A stretch of 64,000 bases of DNA from Rhytidiadelphus loreus. Lineage: Eukaryota; Streptophyta; Bryopsida; Hypnales; Hylocomiaceae. The stretch is taken from NCBI GenBank assembly GCA_947034895.1, contig OX344765.1, positions 9,925,001 to 9,989,000 on the forward strand, given 5' to 3'. This document shows positions 1 through 13,980 of the stretch, piece by piece (positions within the stretch are counted from its first letter, which is position 1; every line of letters starts with the position of its first letter). The notes beneath the pieces are model-generated. The model had not been told where the DNA came from, did not search any database, and saw nothing but the letters and a program-made list of their open reading frames with translations. The position numbers were made by a program, and so were the translations under genes.

Positions 1-2
1 TG

Positions 3-1070
3 AAACACCTTTGGCTATGCATTGACAGAAGGGACCAAGCTATCAATGAGAGAGTTTTGATAGAGAATGTTCTTTCTAAAGAGGATTTTGAGGGGTATAT
101 TCATCATTGGCCAAATCATCATGGAGATGAAGCTCGCAAGTTATTGGGAGACGTTGTATGGAATGAAGAAATTGTGAATAGGCGCATAGCAAATATGGCA
201 GAGCTCACAATTGTCTTGTTGCAAGAACAAGATCAAAATATGGTTTCAATGAAGACGAAGGAGATTGGACCTAAAGAAGATTGTCAAGTTACTTCCTTGG
301 AAGGACTATACAAGAAGTTGAGAGACGAAATGGTCAAAGTCGGAAATTGCATTGTGGAAAGAGTCAACAAACACACGGAGGAGGCCATATATGGCATGCG
401 GCGTGAAATATTGGAAGAGATTTCAAAGAGTGTGAATCGTTTGATTGATCATTCCATGAACTTGTTGCAACGTCAAGTGCCATGCTATGTGTATGTTACT
501 ACAAAGGATTTGGAAACATCCGAGTGGTTGATTAGTAGCTTGGTACCTGGATTGAAATCGGTGCAGCTACATTTGATGTGCGAACACAAGGGAGACATTC
601 ACACCGTGGATGATCAAAATGGTGTGGTGTTGCATTTGGAGAGCAAGACATTGCAAGTTCTTCGTCCGTATGTGATTTAGGGGTTGAGGACTATCACCAT
701 GTTGATGAAAGTGAGTGCAAATGTTGGGGCTGGTCTTGGTTCTATGGTACCTGACTTGGAGAGGTCCCTTTTGAAAGGTGTTGCATCTATCATTCCAAAC
801 GTTTCTTCAGATTTGCTTGGACCAGAAGGCACTCCTATTGAGCAAGTTAATCTTATGAAGTTGAATAATTACTTTAACAATTCAGAGAAGAAGATTGCTG
901 AACAATGGCTTGTGAACTTTTTGGTTGGGAAAGACCTTCAAAAGGACTTTGGTTTGCAAAGAGTTCGGTATTTAGATGGAAGCAATGACTTGGCATGGTT
1001 GTGCCAAAGACATGTAGACGAAGGGATTGGAGTTGTGTCCAATCCAAGTGGTCCAATGAGACCACCATAG
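3..1070 (+). pseudogene. C-terminal part of an unrecognised plant protein, interrupted by an in-frame TAG
   Basis: One reading frame is open from the left window edge (base 3) to a TAG at 678-680, then continues in the same frame without any shift to a TAG at 1068-1070. The gene starts outside the window. The product has a helical, charged middle part (about 190-460) and a C-terminal half ending in hydrophobic and Gly/Pro-rich stretches; the two halves join naturally across the stop (RPYVI, stop, GLRTITML), so the stop looks like a mutation in one old coding exon rather than a gene boundary. I do not recognise the family. The general look (LRR-associated C-terminal region, possibly of a ROCO/COR or resistance-type protein) is a weak guess, helped only by the TNL copy in the same duplicated region. 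No TIR, NBS or LRR motif is visible here. Confidence 0.55.
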
Positions 1071-2029
1071 AGATCAAGGTCTTTAGACAAGTTATATCCT
1101 TTTGTCAATATCATACTTCTCAAGTAGTGTGAATCTCAAATGGGGCCTATTATTTTTGGCAAGGTTTAGTAGGCTATATAGAAGGTTGTTACTTTGTCTC
1201 CTTTCATATATTCTTTTACTAGAGAGCGGTATGTTCTTTTGGTCATTGATTGAGTCCCTCATCTTGAATCCTTTGTCCTTGATCGGTTGGCTTTGCATGG
1301 CTACTTGAATCCAAATGACATTGTCATTATTTTAATGTACAACAAAGTGATTCTTTAGTAGATTGGATTGAGTGTGTGCCTATTAAATCCTCTAGTCTAG
1401 TATTTCTCTATCTAATTTAGAATATTGAGAGCATTATTAGAATAGCACTATAGGAATATTCAAGTTGCACTAATTTAAAATAGTGACCTATTTTTTTTTT
1501 AAATTCACACATACTAATAGGACAATCAATGTACTTGCTATGTAAAAAATACCTTTATCGATTTTACTAATCCTTGTTGAAGTAGAGTACTAGTAAGTGC
1601 CACTTTGTTGGGTTACAGTAGGATGTTTTTATTTATAATAGAAAAGTTCAACTTTCAACACTTTACATGTCATTTTACTACTAAGGTATGTGCATCTAGA
1701 ATTGCCAATTGAGATGAATGTAGACTGCATGATATTATAAAAAGGTAGAAAGATGTACAAGTGGAACATGCCATCCAACCATTGCAGAGAGATGTTGAGA
1801 GGGATGCTCGAGTCAATTGTATCTCTTTCAATTTGACATGGTGCTTTAACCCTAGAATGTTCGGTCTCATTGTCAAAGTGGAAGGAGACTTCAATTGTGG
1901 GAAAATTTGCAAGAACAATGTTGGGAAATTGTAATTGTGTATGCATGAAGTAACCATAGGATCTAGAGAATTACCAATGCAATAGTTGTACTATGAAGTT
2001 ATAGTGTGGGAAATTGTTGGTGGGAAATT
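1071..2029. other. AT-rich intergenic sequence after the left-edge gene
   Basis: No coding region, RNA gene or clear repeat was seen. Short open frames on both strands (60-105 codons) have no recognisable motifs and overlap one another, as expected by chance. Confidence 0.5.
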
Positions 2030-4499
2030 ATTGTATTCTTCTAAGCTAGGATGTCTACCTCTATTGCCCTCCTAACTCTCTAGAGTATTTATTTTCCTAC
2101 TTCTTTGAGGGTCCATTTTAATGGAAGTGTGTCAATTTGATGAAATTGAAGTTTCACACAATTGCTGCAATTATCCAAAACTAATGAAGTGTTTGTTGAA
2201 TAAATGTATAGTCAATTGGTCATTCAATATATACCATACAATATTATCAATGGCGGTGCACAAATTAATGGCCATTGCAATACAGTAATTTGGTGTCAGC
2301 TAAATTCTACCACTAAAAGGAAAGGCATTGCTTCTCACCAATGACAAACTTGGTCATCATCCCTTTGCACTCAAATTCCACTCAAACTTCAACTACAAGT
2401 TAGTCTAGTGAAGAAGGAGGGAGAGTACAATGAACCAATGATGCTCATCCTAAAGGGCTGAAATCAACTTTGATATCATCCCAATTCTTCTTATACATTG
2501 TAGGACAATTTTTTGACCAAAAATGTAGGGATTTTGGATTGTGTGACCAAACTCTCCAAAAATAGCTACATTCTAATTATCCATGCTTTGGTGCATTCTC
2601 ATTGCTTAGGGTGCCACAATGAATGGGGAGTTTATGGGTGACTTAGCTTTTTGCCCTTCTTTTTTCTTGTCATTCAGTAGTTCTCCATGGTCATTCAGTT
2701 GTGGCCTAAACTTAGCCATGTAATTCAATAAAAATCCAACTTTCTTTGAAATTCCAATCATTTCCTTTAATTTTGCAAAAGCAATTAGTTAAATAAAAAA
2801 TAAAAAATTACAACTTACTTTGAATATTAAGTTGAAGGCAAGTCTTCAATTCAAGGTAATTTGCACAATATTGTATTCGAATAGCTGGTTCAGCTTAAAT
2901 TAATAAATAAAAAGTGTCAAATTTTTCTACTAATTCTTAAACTAGATAGCCAAATCTACAAATAAATGTAAAGATGGTCCATCAAAAATCCAAAGAATCC
3001 AATAACAATCCATTGAGTCAAATACCAATTTATCATTTGATCATCTACCATCAAGAAATCTTTTGATGGCAAAATGAAGGAATCAGTTCATAATTAACAA
3101 TTAGTGAGATTGACAAGTGAAGAGATCATTTTCATAATGCAATGCATTGTCCATCATGAATCCTCAAAGGATATGGGACATTTTGAAGATGAGAGCTTGA
3201 CCACTCAATATCAATTATGAAGGAATTGTGCTCAAAGTATAACTTTAGACTTCATTTGGGTATAGTAGAATACCTTTTCCAACAACCTTTGAACTATGAA
3301 AAGTTGAAAAACAAAGCTAAGTAAGTAAATTTCATCTAAAGAACCCCGTTTGTGATTTTGAGCCTCGAAAGAAAGTTATGGACCAAATTCAAGGAGGATG
3401 TTTGAAAATATCAAAGAAAATGTCCCTTCCAACCCTTCTTGGAACTTTGTCCATAACTTTTCATTGGAGACTTGAAATCTCACAAGGTTTTTTGGAGATG
3501 AAATTTTACTTGATTTCCCATATTAACTTAATTCAAAGTTTTATGAAAAAATGTATTCTACATTGCCTAAATGAGGTCTAAAATTATACTTTGAACACAA
3601 TTCCTTCTTTTTACTTAACTATGAGCATTTGAAAACTTGAACTCCTATTAATCCTAATATATATATACCACATGGGTTGATTTACCTCCTACCACCCCAC
3701 TTGTATAAATAGCTTGTCTTCTCATCTTCAAGTACTTACAATAATTGTTTTTTGAAGCTACGTGAGGTAGTTGCTAAACATTTTATTATTATTTTGAATT
3801 TAATATCAAATTTTGAATACGAGAACTAGTTCTAAGTGACCATAACCTTGGGCTACTTAGTTAGAAACTAGTGGGAGCTTGTGAGGGGCATTTAAAATCT
3901 ACCTGTTCTTGATGGCAAAAGGATGGAAAACCGTTGTTTCTTTTCAAAAGCAATTTATTTCTCACTCCTAGTTTTCCATTCTATTATACAATCTAAAATA
4001 TTGAAATTAGGACCGTAATATACTAATTTTACTTGGCTGATTTTTACTCTAGCCATCAAATCTCCCTGTCAATTGGGATGCCACCCCAATACTTTGTTGG
4101 TGAGAAATGATGCCATTACCTGATAGGATCTATGATATAACCACCCATATCCAACCTATAGTATGCAATTATTTCCAACTAAGGTTGGAACAAATTTCAA
4201 ATCAAAGTCGGGTATAGTTTTTTTTTCTCCTTTTTAAGGTTGGGACTATTAAGGATTAATAAAGTCATGACACATGTTCCAAATTTGCACCAACTTGCAT
4301 GCGAAGTAGTGAGCAAGAAGGCAATTCATAATGACTGGAATTAGATGAGTCTAGACGTTCAGAGCACTTTTAGGCTCCCAAAATCCATAGTAATTTCAAT
4401 TTTAGAAATAAAATTATGGAAAACTTGTAATCCCTGTATTTCCTATCTTTGTACATGGGAGAAAATTGCATAGTTTCATATTGCTCACGATTTGTTCCA

Positions 4500-5650
4500 G
4501 AATCACTTAAGTAGTCGGGTATGGGTGGTTCTACCTTAATAGTTATAATGGGATTCTATTTGTATCCAGTTTTGAGCTTAGGTCTGTGGGGAAGGGTTTG
4601 TACTGCACTAAGGCTTTTGTCAACCTTTTTATCCATATGAGCATTCAGTATTCAAAGATTGAGGTGTGGCTGGCAGGTTTGTTTCGTCGCTTTGTGCAAT
4701 GAAATCCCGTTTCATTTGTTTCAAAATAAAAAATAAAAAATTGTGCGGTTCTTATTACTAGGATTTGAAAATCACACTCATTAGTGCTTGCTCTTACTTT
4801 ATTGCGACAAATTTGTGGATATGTTGGATGTTCCGATGCATAGGGTTTGAACTTGCGCAGTTGTATCTGTAGGCACGTTGTGTGCTTGCTCCTTACTTAT
4901 TGTCATTTGTGCGGATTTTTAGCTCTAATTAGAGTCTTATTGTACGTTTGTACCATTTTGATGTCTACAAATATGATAAGGTTGTGAGCCGCTGAACAAA
5001 TCTTGTAGCGACAAGAATACTGGAGAACTGAATCTTTCATTGATTTTAATTTTTGAATTAAGTTTCTTATCTACTCAGCCAGTGTGTTTCCTTCATAGCA
5101 TTTTGGAAGAGTCTCTTCAAAAGTTGTAGACAGTCACACATACAAAGATTTGTTTTTTTGTATCCTTGGTTTAGCTCATCATCTCTTGCCTTGCTGTACT
5201 AGTCATTTTGCTTGTCAAGTTGGTTGCTTGATTGTGAGGTATGACTTTGTGCATCATCCAATAGCATTTGATTTTATTGAACAGATTTGCTATTAAACTC
5301 CATGTGATTAGTGTTTTCTTATCTACTATGCATTCCATTCGAATAGTGTGTGAATGAAGGTTTCTGGTATGTATTTCTTGACATGCAGATTTAGAAGGAA
5401 TGATGTATGGAACATTTATTAGCTGAGAACTCTTGCGCCATTGGTACTAGTGAAATGATCGATGGATTCATGAATGTTCTTGTTTCCAATTATGGTGATG
5501 CTTTTGGATGGGTTCAATTCTGAGACTTGCTTGCTTGGTCATTGTTGAAATGGTTTAGATCATGTTAGCATTGTTTTGAATCCGTGATTGAACCTCCAGG
5601 CAAGACGTGTTCTCAACATTATTCAGTAGATCGGTCCCTACCTCGTCATC
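4500..5650 (+). repeat. Promoter/leader-like block, copy 1
   Basis: This segment recurs near 47,555-48,515 and 60,970-61,975. Shared words include GGGTTTGTACTGCACTA, TTGCTCTTACTTTATTGCGAC and GAAATGGTTTAGATCATGT, in the same order. In the 47-kb copy the block lies upstream of the TNL gene, so it is plausibly an old 5' untranslated exon plus intron or promoter. Here no intact coding region follows; the giant hAT element and other insertions lie downstream. A diverged partial fourth copy is visible at about 6030-6300. Confidence 0.6.
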
Positions 5651-6029
5651 AAAACAGGGTTTGACATTTCACATTGAATAACAAATTCACTCCCAATGAT
5701 GGAGAAGTCAATTTTGAGTTGGGTAGCGCTTTAGTTGAACTCAGGTTTACTACAAATTGAAATCTTATATTTCATTCCATTTTCAGTTTCTTTTTTGTTT
5801 GCCTCTTAGTTTGTTCTTTGGGGACATTCTTCACTTGAACATGGCCAAAGATGAGTGATTCTGAATTGGCAAATTACATATGAGGTACTTGAAACTCATT
5901 TGAGACCCATGTGGGGCCTCTTGGTTCTTTAGTGTTTCAGCTAGAGGCATACAAAGAAAGATTGGAAAACTTTTAAGACTGAGAAAGATTGAAGGACTTT
6001 CAAGATAGAGAGCAAAATGAAACGGTTCA

Positions 6030-6300
6030 ATTTGTCATCCCTTGCCTTGTTTTGCAATGTCATATGTCATTGTTCTTGAGAAATTAGTTACTTGATTGGG
6101 ATAGTGAGGCTTTCTATAGCATCTACCAACAAAAATTATAATTGAACAACTTTGCTCAAGTTCTTATGTTTGTGAGAAGTATGTGTTTTCTTATTAAGCT
6201 ATGTAGTCTAGTTTGGTATTGCCTGTGGATTAAGAATTTGATTTCTAGTGTATCTAGGTAGGCATACAAACAAGGAATGATGTGTGGAACATTAATTAGA
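6030..6300 (+). repeat. Diverged partial copy of the promoter/leader-like block
   Basis: This stretch follows, with many changes, the order of words found at about 5150-5420, including a CCTTGCC segment, TGTGTTTTCTTAT and GGAATGATGT(G/A)TGGAACATT. It lies where the left and right duplication copies are not collinear, so it is a local extra copy in the left block only. Confidence 0.4.
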
Positions 6301-6870
6301 AATCAATGTATGTGTTGATGATACGATCTTGATGCTCACATGATAACTATTGTTGTGGGTTGTGCAAAGAGTTGGGAAGGAGCTCAAAAGCTAAAGGTGA
6401 TAGATGTTACTACCATTTGATCTACAGGAAATACATTCATACATACAATGTCATTTCTTGAAATTGAACCAATGGTAGTATGTATAAGTAGATACTTCTT
6501 AACCATTGAAGGTGCTTATAATATATGAACACTTGTAATATAGACAATTATAATATAGATACACTATAATCATGGAAGGTTTTTATAATATAGATATCTA
6601 TGATATAGGTGTACACACTCCTATGCTGATGTGCTTATGATTCTTGGCTCACATGATAGCAACCATGATTCACAATACCACTCTTTTGAAAACAACACTA
6701 AATAGAATGAAAAATGTCAACTCAAAGATAATCTACAATTAGATATTGCATCCTCCCAATCTCTTATAATATATTCAGCATATAAATGTAGGTGTCCTTT
6801 AGATATTGCATACCTTCAATCTACCATACTCTCAACACATTTAGAAAGTTGATGAATGCAATATGAAACA

Positions 6871-9420
6871 AAGAGTTGAATTCACATGCCAATCATACTC
6901 TAAGAAGCTAATGGTGCATATTTGGAATTTCAAATCGAAGAGAAATGCATAAAAATTATAAAGCATGAAAACAATTTTCATACAACCTATCAATTTAGGT
7001 TCATGTTGTCTCAATGATTAGGGCATTTCAAGGTAGCATGATTTTACACCCAATGGTTTGTGCATCCAAAAGATGGATGTCCTTAGGCCAACCTTGATTG
7101 TAAATTTCAAAATAACCATTTTAGGGGGGTTGATTTAAACTAAGAAAATTAATCCTTGATAAATCATGTTTTCACCCCATTTCAAAATTTTGGAAAAATC
7201 CTAAAATTGAAAGAATTATTGCAATTGCAAGCTCTACTATGTACTTGAATCGAAATTATATAATATAGTGTGTATTTTATTCATATTTTCTTCTTTCTTA
7301 TGGTTTTTAAATTTAAATTACAAGATAATATTTTCCATTCTAACCTTCATTTAGGATAAAATATTCAAATTACTATAATGTACTTTATTCTATTTTTAAC
7401 TTAAAAAATTACAATAATTTGATTTTTTTGTCTAAAATTTTGAAAAATTAAAATCATTAGTAAATACATTCTCTTACAATTGAAACTATTAAAAAAAATT
7501 ATAAATCAATTATATCAAAGGATAAATTTAGCTTGATAGTGGCATTTGATTTGAAGGTCATTAGCAAGGGTGTTTTAGATGTAAAATATGGAATAATCAA
7601 TTGATAAATCTTCACACCAATTTCCATTGCAACTAGTACCTATTCTAAATAAAATTCAAATTCATTGATATATTCATTAATTTACTTTTACCATTTTCCA
7701 CAAAACAAATTGGATTTTTTTAATGCAATAGACAATCCTCGATGTTACATATTAAAAATATAAGATTGATATTTGAATACAATGTAAAAGTCTAAATTTA
7801 GCTCAAACATGATGTTTGACCATCTCACAATGGATCTATTTTTTTATGGATTAATTAAGCAAACAACATTTGAATTCAACAACATCTGACAATATTTGTA
7901 CCATAAACTATAGACAACCTATAGTAGAGTAAAATTATTGGCATTACGCTCTAAGCCTTCACAAATGAATTTGTATGCCTCCTTATAAGGTAGGAGGGGC
8001 AAAATTATTTGCATAATGCTCTAGGCCTTCACAAATGAATTTGTATACCTCCTATATGCCAGGATGGCAACAACCACTCATTTAAGAGCATATTGTCTTA
8101 AGATCTCTTCTATGCAGATCAAAGCATTTTCTAACAAATTTTCACAGAAGAAGAGAGAAGATACATTCATCACAATTTGATTTGTAATTGTTAAACTTAA
8201 ATTGAATTAGATATGATTTGTAAAGCTTTCAGTAGTAGCATGCTATTGAAGCTCATTAAATGTCAAACAATTGTTCATCAATGGTCTCGTCAATGGTGCA
8301 AATGGAGTTCAAAAATGAAGGCATGCAAACCTTAAAATTGAACATGGTGCATGTAATTGCCTAAGGTAGCTCAAATTGTGCCACCACTCCTAACTCCACA
8401 TTGTTTATACTAAAATTTTATCTACTTCCAACTCAAACATAGTCTCCAATCACTCAAACTTGTGCAACAATAAATCCCAATTCACATTAATTCATCACTA
8501 GACTACTTTTCATTAGTGTAGTAACAATTTATAATTCAATAGTAGGAACAATTTTTAGTAGGGGCAAAACATGGGCAAGCTGTCTTATTGAATTGGGCAC
8601 AAAGTGGCCAGTCAAAGGGGTCTTCATAAAAACCCAAATAGAGTGCAATATGACCACGCTCATACAAAAGTCTCAAAATTCAAAATGAAGAAGGAAATGT
8701 AGTCTACCAATTCATGAGCTCCTAAACATCTTTAGGATGCTCCATCTTCCTCTTTCTTCTTTTGATGATGTTTTTGATCCTTCAAGGCACTCTTACTGAG
8801 ACCCGATGACCTATTATTATGAGCATCTCACTCAAAAGGATCAACAAGCACAGTTGAATGTGCTTCAAAACAAATCTAGATATTGACACAGTACTAAACT
8901 TTAACTCTTTAATGCGTAAGTTTTTTTTTAATATATGTACAATTTTGCATACAAATATTACCTTTGCCTCAAATTCATCTTTATAAAAATTATTATAAGG
9001 GAAAGGTGGTCCATAATGAAAGTAAAATTGTATCTTGAATAAGTTATGATACTCACATAAAATTGAGAATTGTTAATCCCAATGGTAAGAAAGTTCTAGT
9101 AAACAACACATTTCCTATATTTTTGATTTTATATAAAAGTTTTGAAAATTGACTTACACAAAGACATTATATGTTTATTTTGCTCTAATTTGCCCACATA
9201 ATTAAAAAAAAAACTTTCATCTCATTAATCAAAATAGATTGGTTACAAGGTTATTGTGTAGGTACCAATCTATTCTATTAAATGAAAATAATTATTTTAA
9301 AATAATAATCATTAGACAACTTTTACATAGAAACAACAAAAATCATTGTAACTTTTGCAATTCTCATCAGAATGAATTGAAAACAAAGCTTCTTCATCGT
9401 GATGATTAAATCCTTAGAAT
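6871..9420. other. AT-rich noncoding region
   Basis: Apart from the 70-bp tandem duplication at 7931-8070, nothing was recognised here. There are no long open frames on either strand. Confidence 0.5.
7931..8070. repeat. 70-bp tandem duplication
   Basis: Two adjacent units begin with AAAATTATT at 7931 and 8001, a spacing of 70 bp. Both contain GCCTTCACAAATGAATTTGT followed by a CCTCCT-type end. The units differ by several substitutions, so the duplication is not recent. Confidence 0.75.
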
Positions 9421-10900
9421 GCCATGCAAGAAATGCAAGTTATCAAGTCAGTACGGCCTTGCCAAATTCTCAAAGAGCCCAAAGTGGGACCTTAGTCCTT
9501 CTGGGGATAAGAAACCTGCAATAATTTCTGCACACAAAAATTGGATCATAGGGAGCCCCAAAAGGCAGGCCTAGATTAGCTATTCCTGTTCCATTATAAA
9601 AGACTGTCCCCTGAACTCAACCTCAAAAATATCCCAGACACAGTCTTCAAGATCCACATTACCACCAGCTTTCTTTTTTTACACAAATGAAAAAGAATTC
9701 TGGCACACTGAGAACATTACCACAGCTTTGGTAGCAGCCAATGGACAATAGGCTCCCGGTTTGGAACCTGCCAACCGGACCTCAAACAAGTTTAAATGCT
9801 ACATGCATAACAAATGAATTGAAATCAGTTAACACCTGCATACCTTTTGGACCGAGGCCCTGTTTCCTGTATGGGAGAACCATATTGTCTTGACTCATAA
9901 CATTGCTAACCAGTTCCCTGGCCTCCCCCCAGGTGGAGGTATCATTCCCCCCTATATGCCTCGGGGGAGATTTAAGTTATAATTATCAAGTGGCGATTGG
10001 CTCTTACAGGTACTACTACAGCAAATTCGTCAGATTGTTGCAATCTGATTGGTGGCAGAGGTACTTTTTCCGTGGGGGCTCCTGATTTGGGGAGAGCAAA
10101 CGTGACCCCCCAAGGTCTGGTTAACAATGTTATGCTTCCAAGGAAATGGTTCTCACTCAGCTTGGTTGCAGAAAACACACCATTCACAATAAGGTAGGAG
10201 GCTGTGAAACAGTGCGGGCATTAAGAATGGCTCCTATAAATGGTTGTGAAATGGTGCATCTAAAGTTCTGAAATTGACCAGTACATTCATTGAATGAACC
10301 AAGGAAGAAAACATTATTAATTGGAAGAGCCAATCATTCTCTGTGTTTTCTCCATTTTTATTTAGAATTGCAAGTGAACCATTCATGAAAGATCTAGGGT
10401 CACAAATAGGGACCTATGACCCAACTCGTTTGAAAATTCATAAGTAATTCAAAAATCTCTGGAAAAATATGAAACCACTTGGGTTAGATTCCTCATCAAT
10501 TTCTCTTTGTCTGAAAAATGAGCTAAAAATATTCCCGTCCAAAGAAATACACGAAAAAGGCAGACCAGCCCTTAGGTGCACCATTTCTGAGCCTCCTACC
10601 TTAGTCCTCCTCAAACTTCATCACGGTGGATTTCTGACTCGGATTTCTATGGCAAAAAATCAACCAAAGAGTTCACAGAAATATATGCAAAGTCTTGGTT
10701 CATACTAGGTGAAATATTCTAGGTTGGGCACTGTGGGGGGGCTTCCACCTTGCTTTTCAGGCTTATGGGAACCACGAGACGGGGGACAGACTCCCATTGT
10801 CTCCCATTGAAGCAGGGCGCCATTCACCTGCACAACATACCAACACGAAGTTAGACAACACAGGGGCTTCTGGTTTATTGAATTTTTCAATTGACAATAA
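9421..10900. other. Moderately GC-rich noncoding island of unknown origin
   Basis: Base composition rises compared with both flanks, and several overlapping short frames (60-79 codons) appear on both strands without recognisable motifs. There are clusters of CCCCCC/GGGGGG near 9925-9965 and 10,730-10,800. It may be a remnant of a retrotransposon or an exon/intron fragment, but no LTR pair, primer-binding site or protein motif was identified. Confidence 0.3.
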
Positions 10901-12930
10901 GTTTTCTAAGCAACATTGAGAAAGAGATTAAAATGTGCAAGAATGAGATGATCAGGGTGTGAGTGTTTCTAACTCCACCCTTAAGTCAGAAAGTTGCACA
11001 CAGGTTCTAGCGGCATAAGTTAGCAAATTGTAAGGGTGAAATGTAAACGTAGTGTTCTTTGGCCTTCCAAGCAATGGACACTTTGTTATGTTGATTTTTA
11101 CCTAATTTAAGTACTTCAAAACACTCTAATAGTTAAGAAATAAGGTTATTGAGGGTTAGTTAATTGTGATTTAAACTTCTAGCTAAACTAAAATTCTACC
11201 TAAACTAAATCAAAGAATAAAATTTGCCTTTTCCAAAATGGTAAAGCAAGTTGGATTCTGATGTTCCTAATGAAAGTTATGTGTGGATGAAATTCGTACC
11301 TAATTCTATCCTAAAAACTTCATCCGTCAACTAAAAATAGCAAAATAATGTAAAATAAATCTAAATTTCAGGGTTGAAAGGTTAATTAAATTATCTAACG
11401 GAATTTTTAGAGAAAACCTAATTTTGACCTATTTTAAGATTTTTCATCCAAAATTAGGTCAAAACTTCATCCACCCTTTAATCTTTCCAAATTAAAGTAA
11501 TTTAAAAAGTAAAAGGTGGATTTAGAATCTTCAAAAGATTCTTTAAAAGATTATGTTTTCAAAAGATTCCCTAGTCGTGCCTTGAGAATATTCCTAATTG
11601 TTCTTTAATTAATCCTAATTCTAAGTTATTATTCTAATTTTAGTGAATTTTTAGGGTTTTATGTTTTTTATGAGTAAAGTGATTAATTAATTTCTTGTTA
11701 AGATAAAAAGTAAGAATTTAGGACTTTTAGGTGAAAACTTTTAAATGGATGAAAATTCCCCTTGGTTGGGTGGAATTCGTTCCTTTAATAATTTTCAAGA
11801 GAATAAGTAGATAAATTAGGTTTTGACTTCCCCTAATTATTCTAATATTCCCTAAGTTCCTAAATTAAATTAGATTCCTTTTGAGATTCTTTTGGATGAG
11901 ATTACTATTTCGTTTTCCAAATTAATTCAAAGTTAATCTAATTATTACCTTTACGATTTTAGTTAAATTTCAAAGGTTTTCTAATAATTTAAATTCTACT
12001 AGCTATTGGATTCTTAATGGTTAATTTTGTTAGTTTTAATTTTCTAATCTAAATTTTTAAGAAATGAAAGCAAAAGAAAAGACAAAAGATAAATTTTGAA
12101 ATCATACCTTGGTGTCAAGAATGTCGATCGTCCCATCATCGCAAAACACCATCATAATCGTCTCCTCGAAATTCTCCATTGTCTTTCATGAATTTGGAAG
12201 AAATCTTAGTATTTTTGTTTCTAAACCTATCTAAAAAGTCCAAGTTTGTTAGTTTGGGCAATTTAAAACTAATCCTTTGATTTTAGGAATTTAGATTAAA
12301 TGATAAATTTAATCCATATTTCCTAAGTTTTCAATGAATAGTAGTTTTATTCGATTGCCAATTGTTTAATAGTTATTTTGTTAAATATTCCAAGATATTA
12401 GTTGTTTGTTTGTTTTTATTGTTTTGGCTTATTAGGCCTAATAAAACAAATCCCCAAACTACAAACAAACAACTAATTTGGCTTTGGAATCCTAATTAAT
12501 AACTAAAACCAAATGAATGAATAGTAATCTAATAAAATAATCTTAAATAATCTAAAACAAATCTAACAATGAATAGTGGAAAGAATAAACCGAATAAACA
12601 ATACCAAAACAATTAATTGATGAATAGTTAGATTCTTACCTTAATAGTTGTTTAATCTTCTAATTCCTTCACGTGTCGAATTTCTTTCCTTCTTATTCTT
12701 CTTGTTCTTCAATCCTTCATTTGATGTTTCGCAAATTGAAGTTGGCTATGGTGAGAGAGGATTTGCATAACCAAGAGGGAATGTTAGTTTGAAGTCCTTG
12801 GTGTTCAAATTTTCCCCAAAATTTGTAAAATAGTTGGAGCGTGGCAACAACCGCCTGGCTTGATTATGCTTGTGATTTGAATGTATCAATTGATGTTGTT
12901 GTTTTTCTTTTCAAGGTTCAAAGTTCTGTA
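10901..12930. other. AT-rich noncoding region
   Basis: No coding frame or inverted repeat stands out. The region is rich in TTAATT/AATTAA words and looks like old intergenic or transposon-derived sequence. Confidence 0.4.
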
Positions 12931-13045
12931 AGGAACCCCTGTGCTGTCCCGACTCTAGTTCAGCCTTGCTCCCCGTTCAGTTTCCCACCCAGTTAACACA
13001 CTGTCCCTCTGCTGTTCGTAACCCCAGCCAGTCTGGGTTGTCGTG

Positions 13046-13265
13046 GCCACGTGGCGGGGCGCAGTTGGTCGGCGCTCCGTCCTCACAGTTCGTGTTCTTG
13101 CCTTCGGGCTCACAGCTCGCTCCAGTTTGGATTGTTGCGGCCACGTGGCGGGGCGCAGTTGGTCGGCGCTCCGTCCTTGCCTTCAGCTGCCTTTGCCTTC
13201 AGCTGCCCTTGCCTTCGGGCTGACAGCTCGTTTCCTTGCTTCCCGTCCTTGCCTTCAGCTGCCCT
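13046..13265. repeat. GC-rich tandem repeat, 94-bp unit plus short TTGCCTTCAGCTGCC repeats
   Basis: The segment GCCACGTGGCGGGGCGCAGT begins at 13,046 and again at 13,140, and both are followed by TGGTCGGCGCTCCGTCC. After the second unit a shorter word, TTGCCTTCAGCTGCC, is repeated three to four times up to about 13,265. Several overlapping open frames cover the repeat on both strands; they follow from its lack of stops and are not evidence of a gene. Confidence 0.8.
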
Positions 13266-13555
13266 TACCTTCGTAAATCCTAACTTTGAAATACTAAACA
13301 ATGGTTATAATCCTTGACTTCTACCGGAAATCAACCATACTTAATAATAATCATGAGAAACTAACAATAACAATTAAACAACCCCTTCTAACGAAATCAA
13401 GAACCAAAATAAAACAATTTAAATGAAACAAAAAGAAAACCAATGGCAAGGTTGGCAATCAAATACCTCCACCACGTATTTAACACGAAAAGGAGAAACA
13501 ACCAACAAAGCTCAGCACTTAAATAAGCTTCCCGGGAATCTTATTTGTTAGTAGA

Positions 13556-13980
13556 TTTAAAGCTTTGCCGTATAGGGCCAAACAATAATTAGGATTTTTC
13601 ACAAAGATAAACTTTAATTCTAGAAAGTCAAAGCTTCGCCGTGCAAACCACAATTTAGTGTTTTCCACAAGGTGAATTTTAACTTTTCAAGCCAAAGCTC
13701 CGCCGTGCGGGAGCAACCCCAGGAATTAACGGTCAAATCAAAGTTTCAAGTACCCGTTTCCAGGTTTCAAAGTCAAAGCTCCGCCGTGCGGGAGCAACCC
13801 CAGGAATAACCAGTATCCAAGGACCCAAACTAGTATTTTGAAAACTTAATTCTTAAAGGAGGTACACATGACAGTGTTTAACCGAACATTAAAAACTAAT
13901 TTTCCAAAATTCCAAACAAAGTTATAGTTTAATCACTAAAAGAGGTACACATGATAGTGTTTAACCGAACATTAGCAATT
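13556..13980. repeat. Degenerate repeats of about 81 bp
   Basis: CAAAGCTCCGCCGTGCGGGA is found at 13,693 and 13,774 (81 bp apart), with more diverged versions (AAGCTTTGCCGTATAGGG, AAGCTTCGCCGTGCAAAC) near 13,560 and 13,631. Farther right GAGGTACACATGA(C/T)AGTG with TTTAACCGAACATTA occurs twice, near 13,859 and 13,940. The two repeat types have similar periods, so they may be parts of one longer array. Confidence 0.7.

Larger units (their letters stand above)
2030..6870. repeat. Left copy of a segmental duplication
   Basis: From about 2030 the sequence runs parallel to the stretch from about 58,518, with small differences only. Shared landmarks include TTCTAAGC near 2037 and 58,525, and TAGATACTTCT near 6488 and 63,638. 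Collinearity breaks at about 5830 (right partner 62,160) and resumes at about 6480 (right partner 63,630), so one copy has a replaced or inserted segment. No protein-coding gene is visible inside. The block includes the promoter/leader-like segment at 4500-5650. It appears to be the intergenic part of a tandemly duplicated resistance-gene region. Confidence 0.75.
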
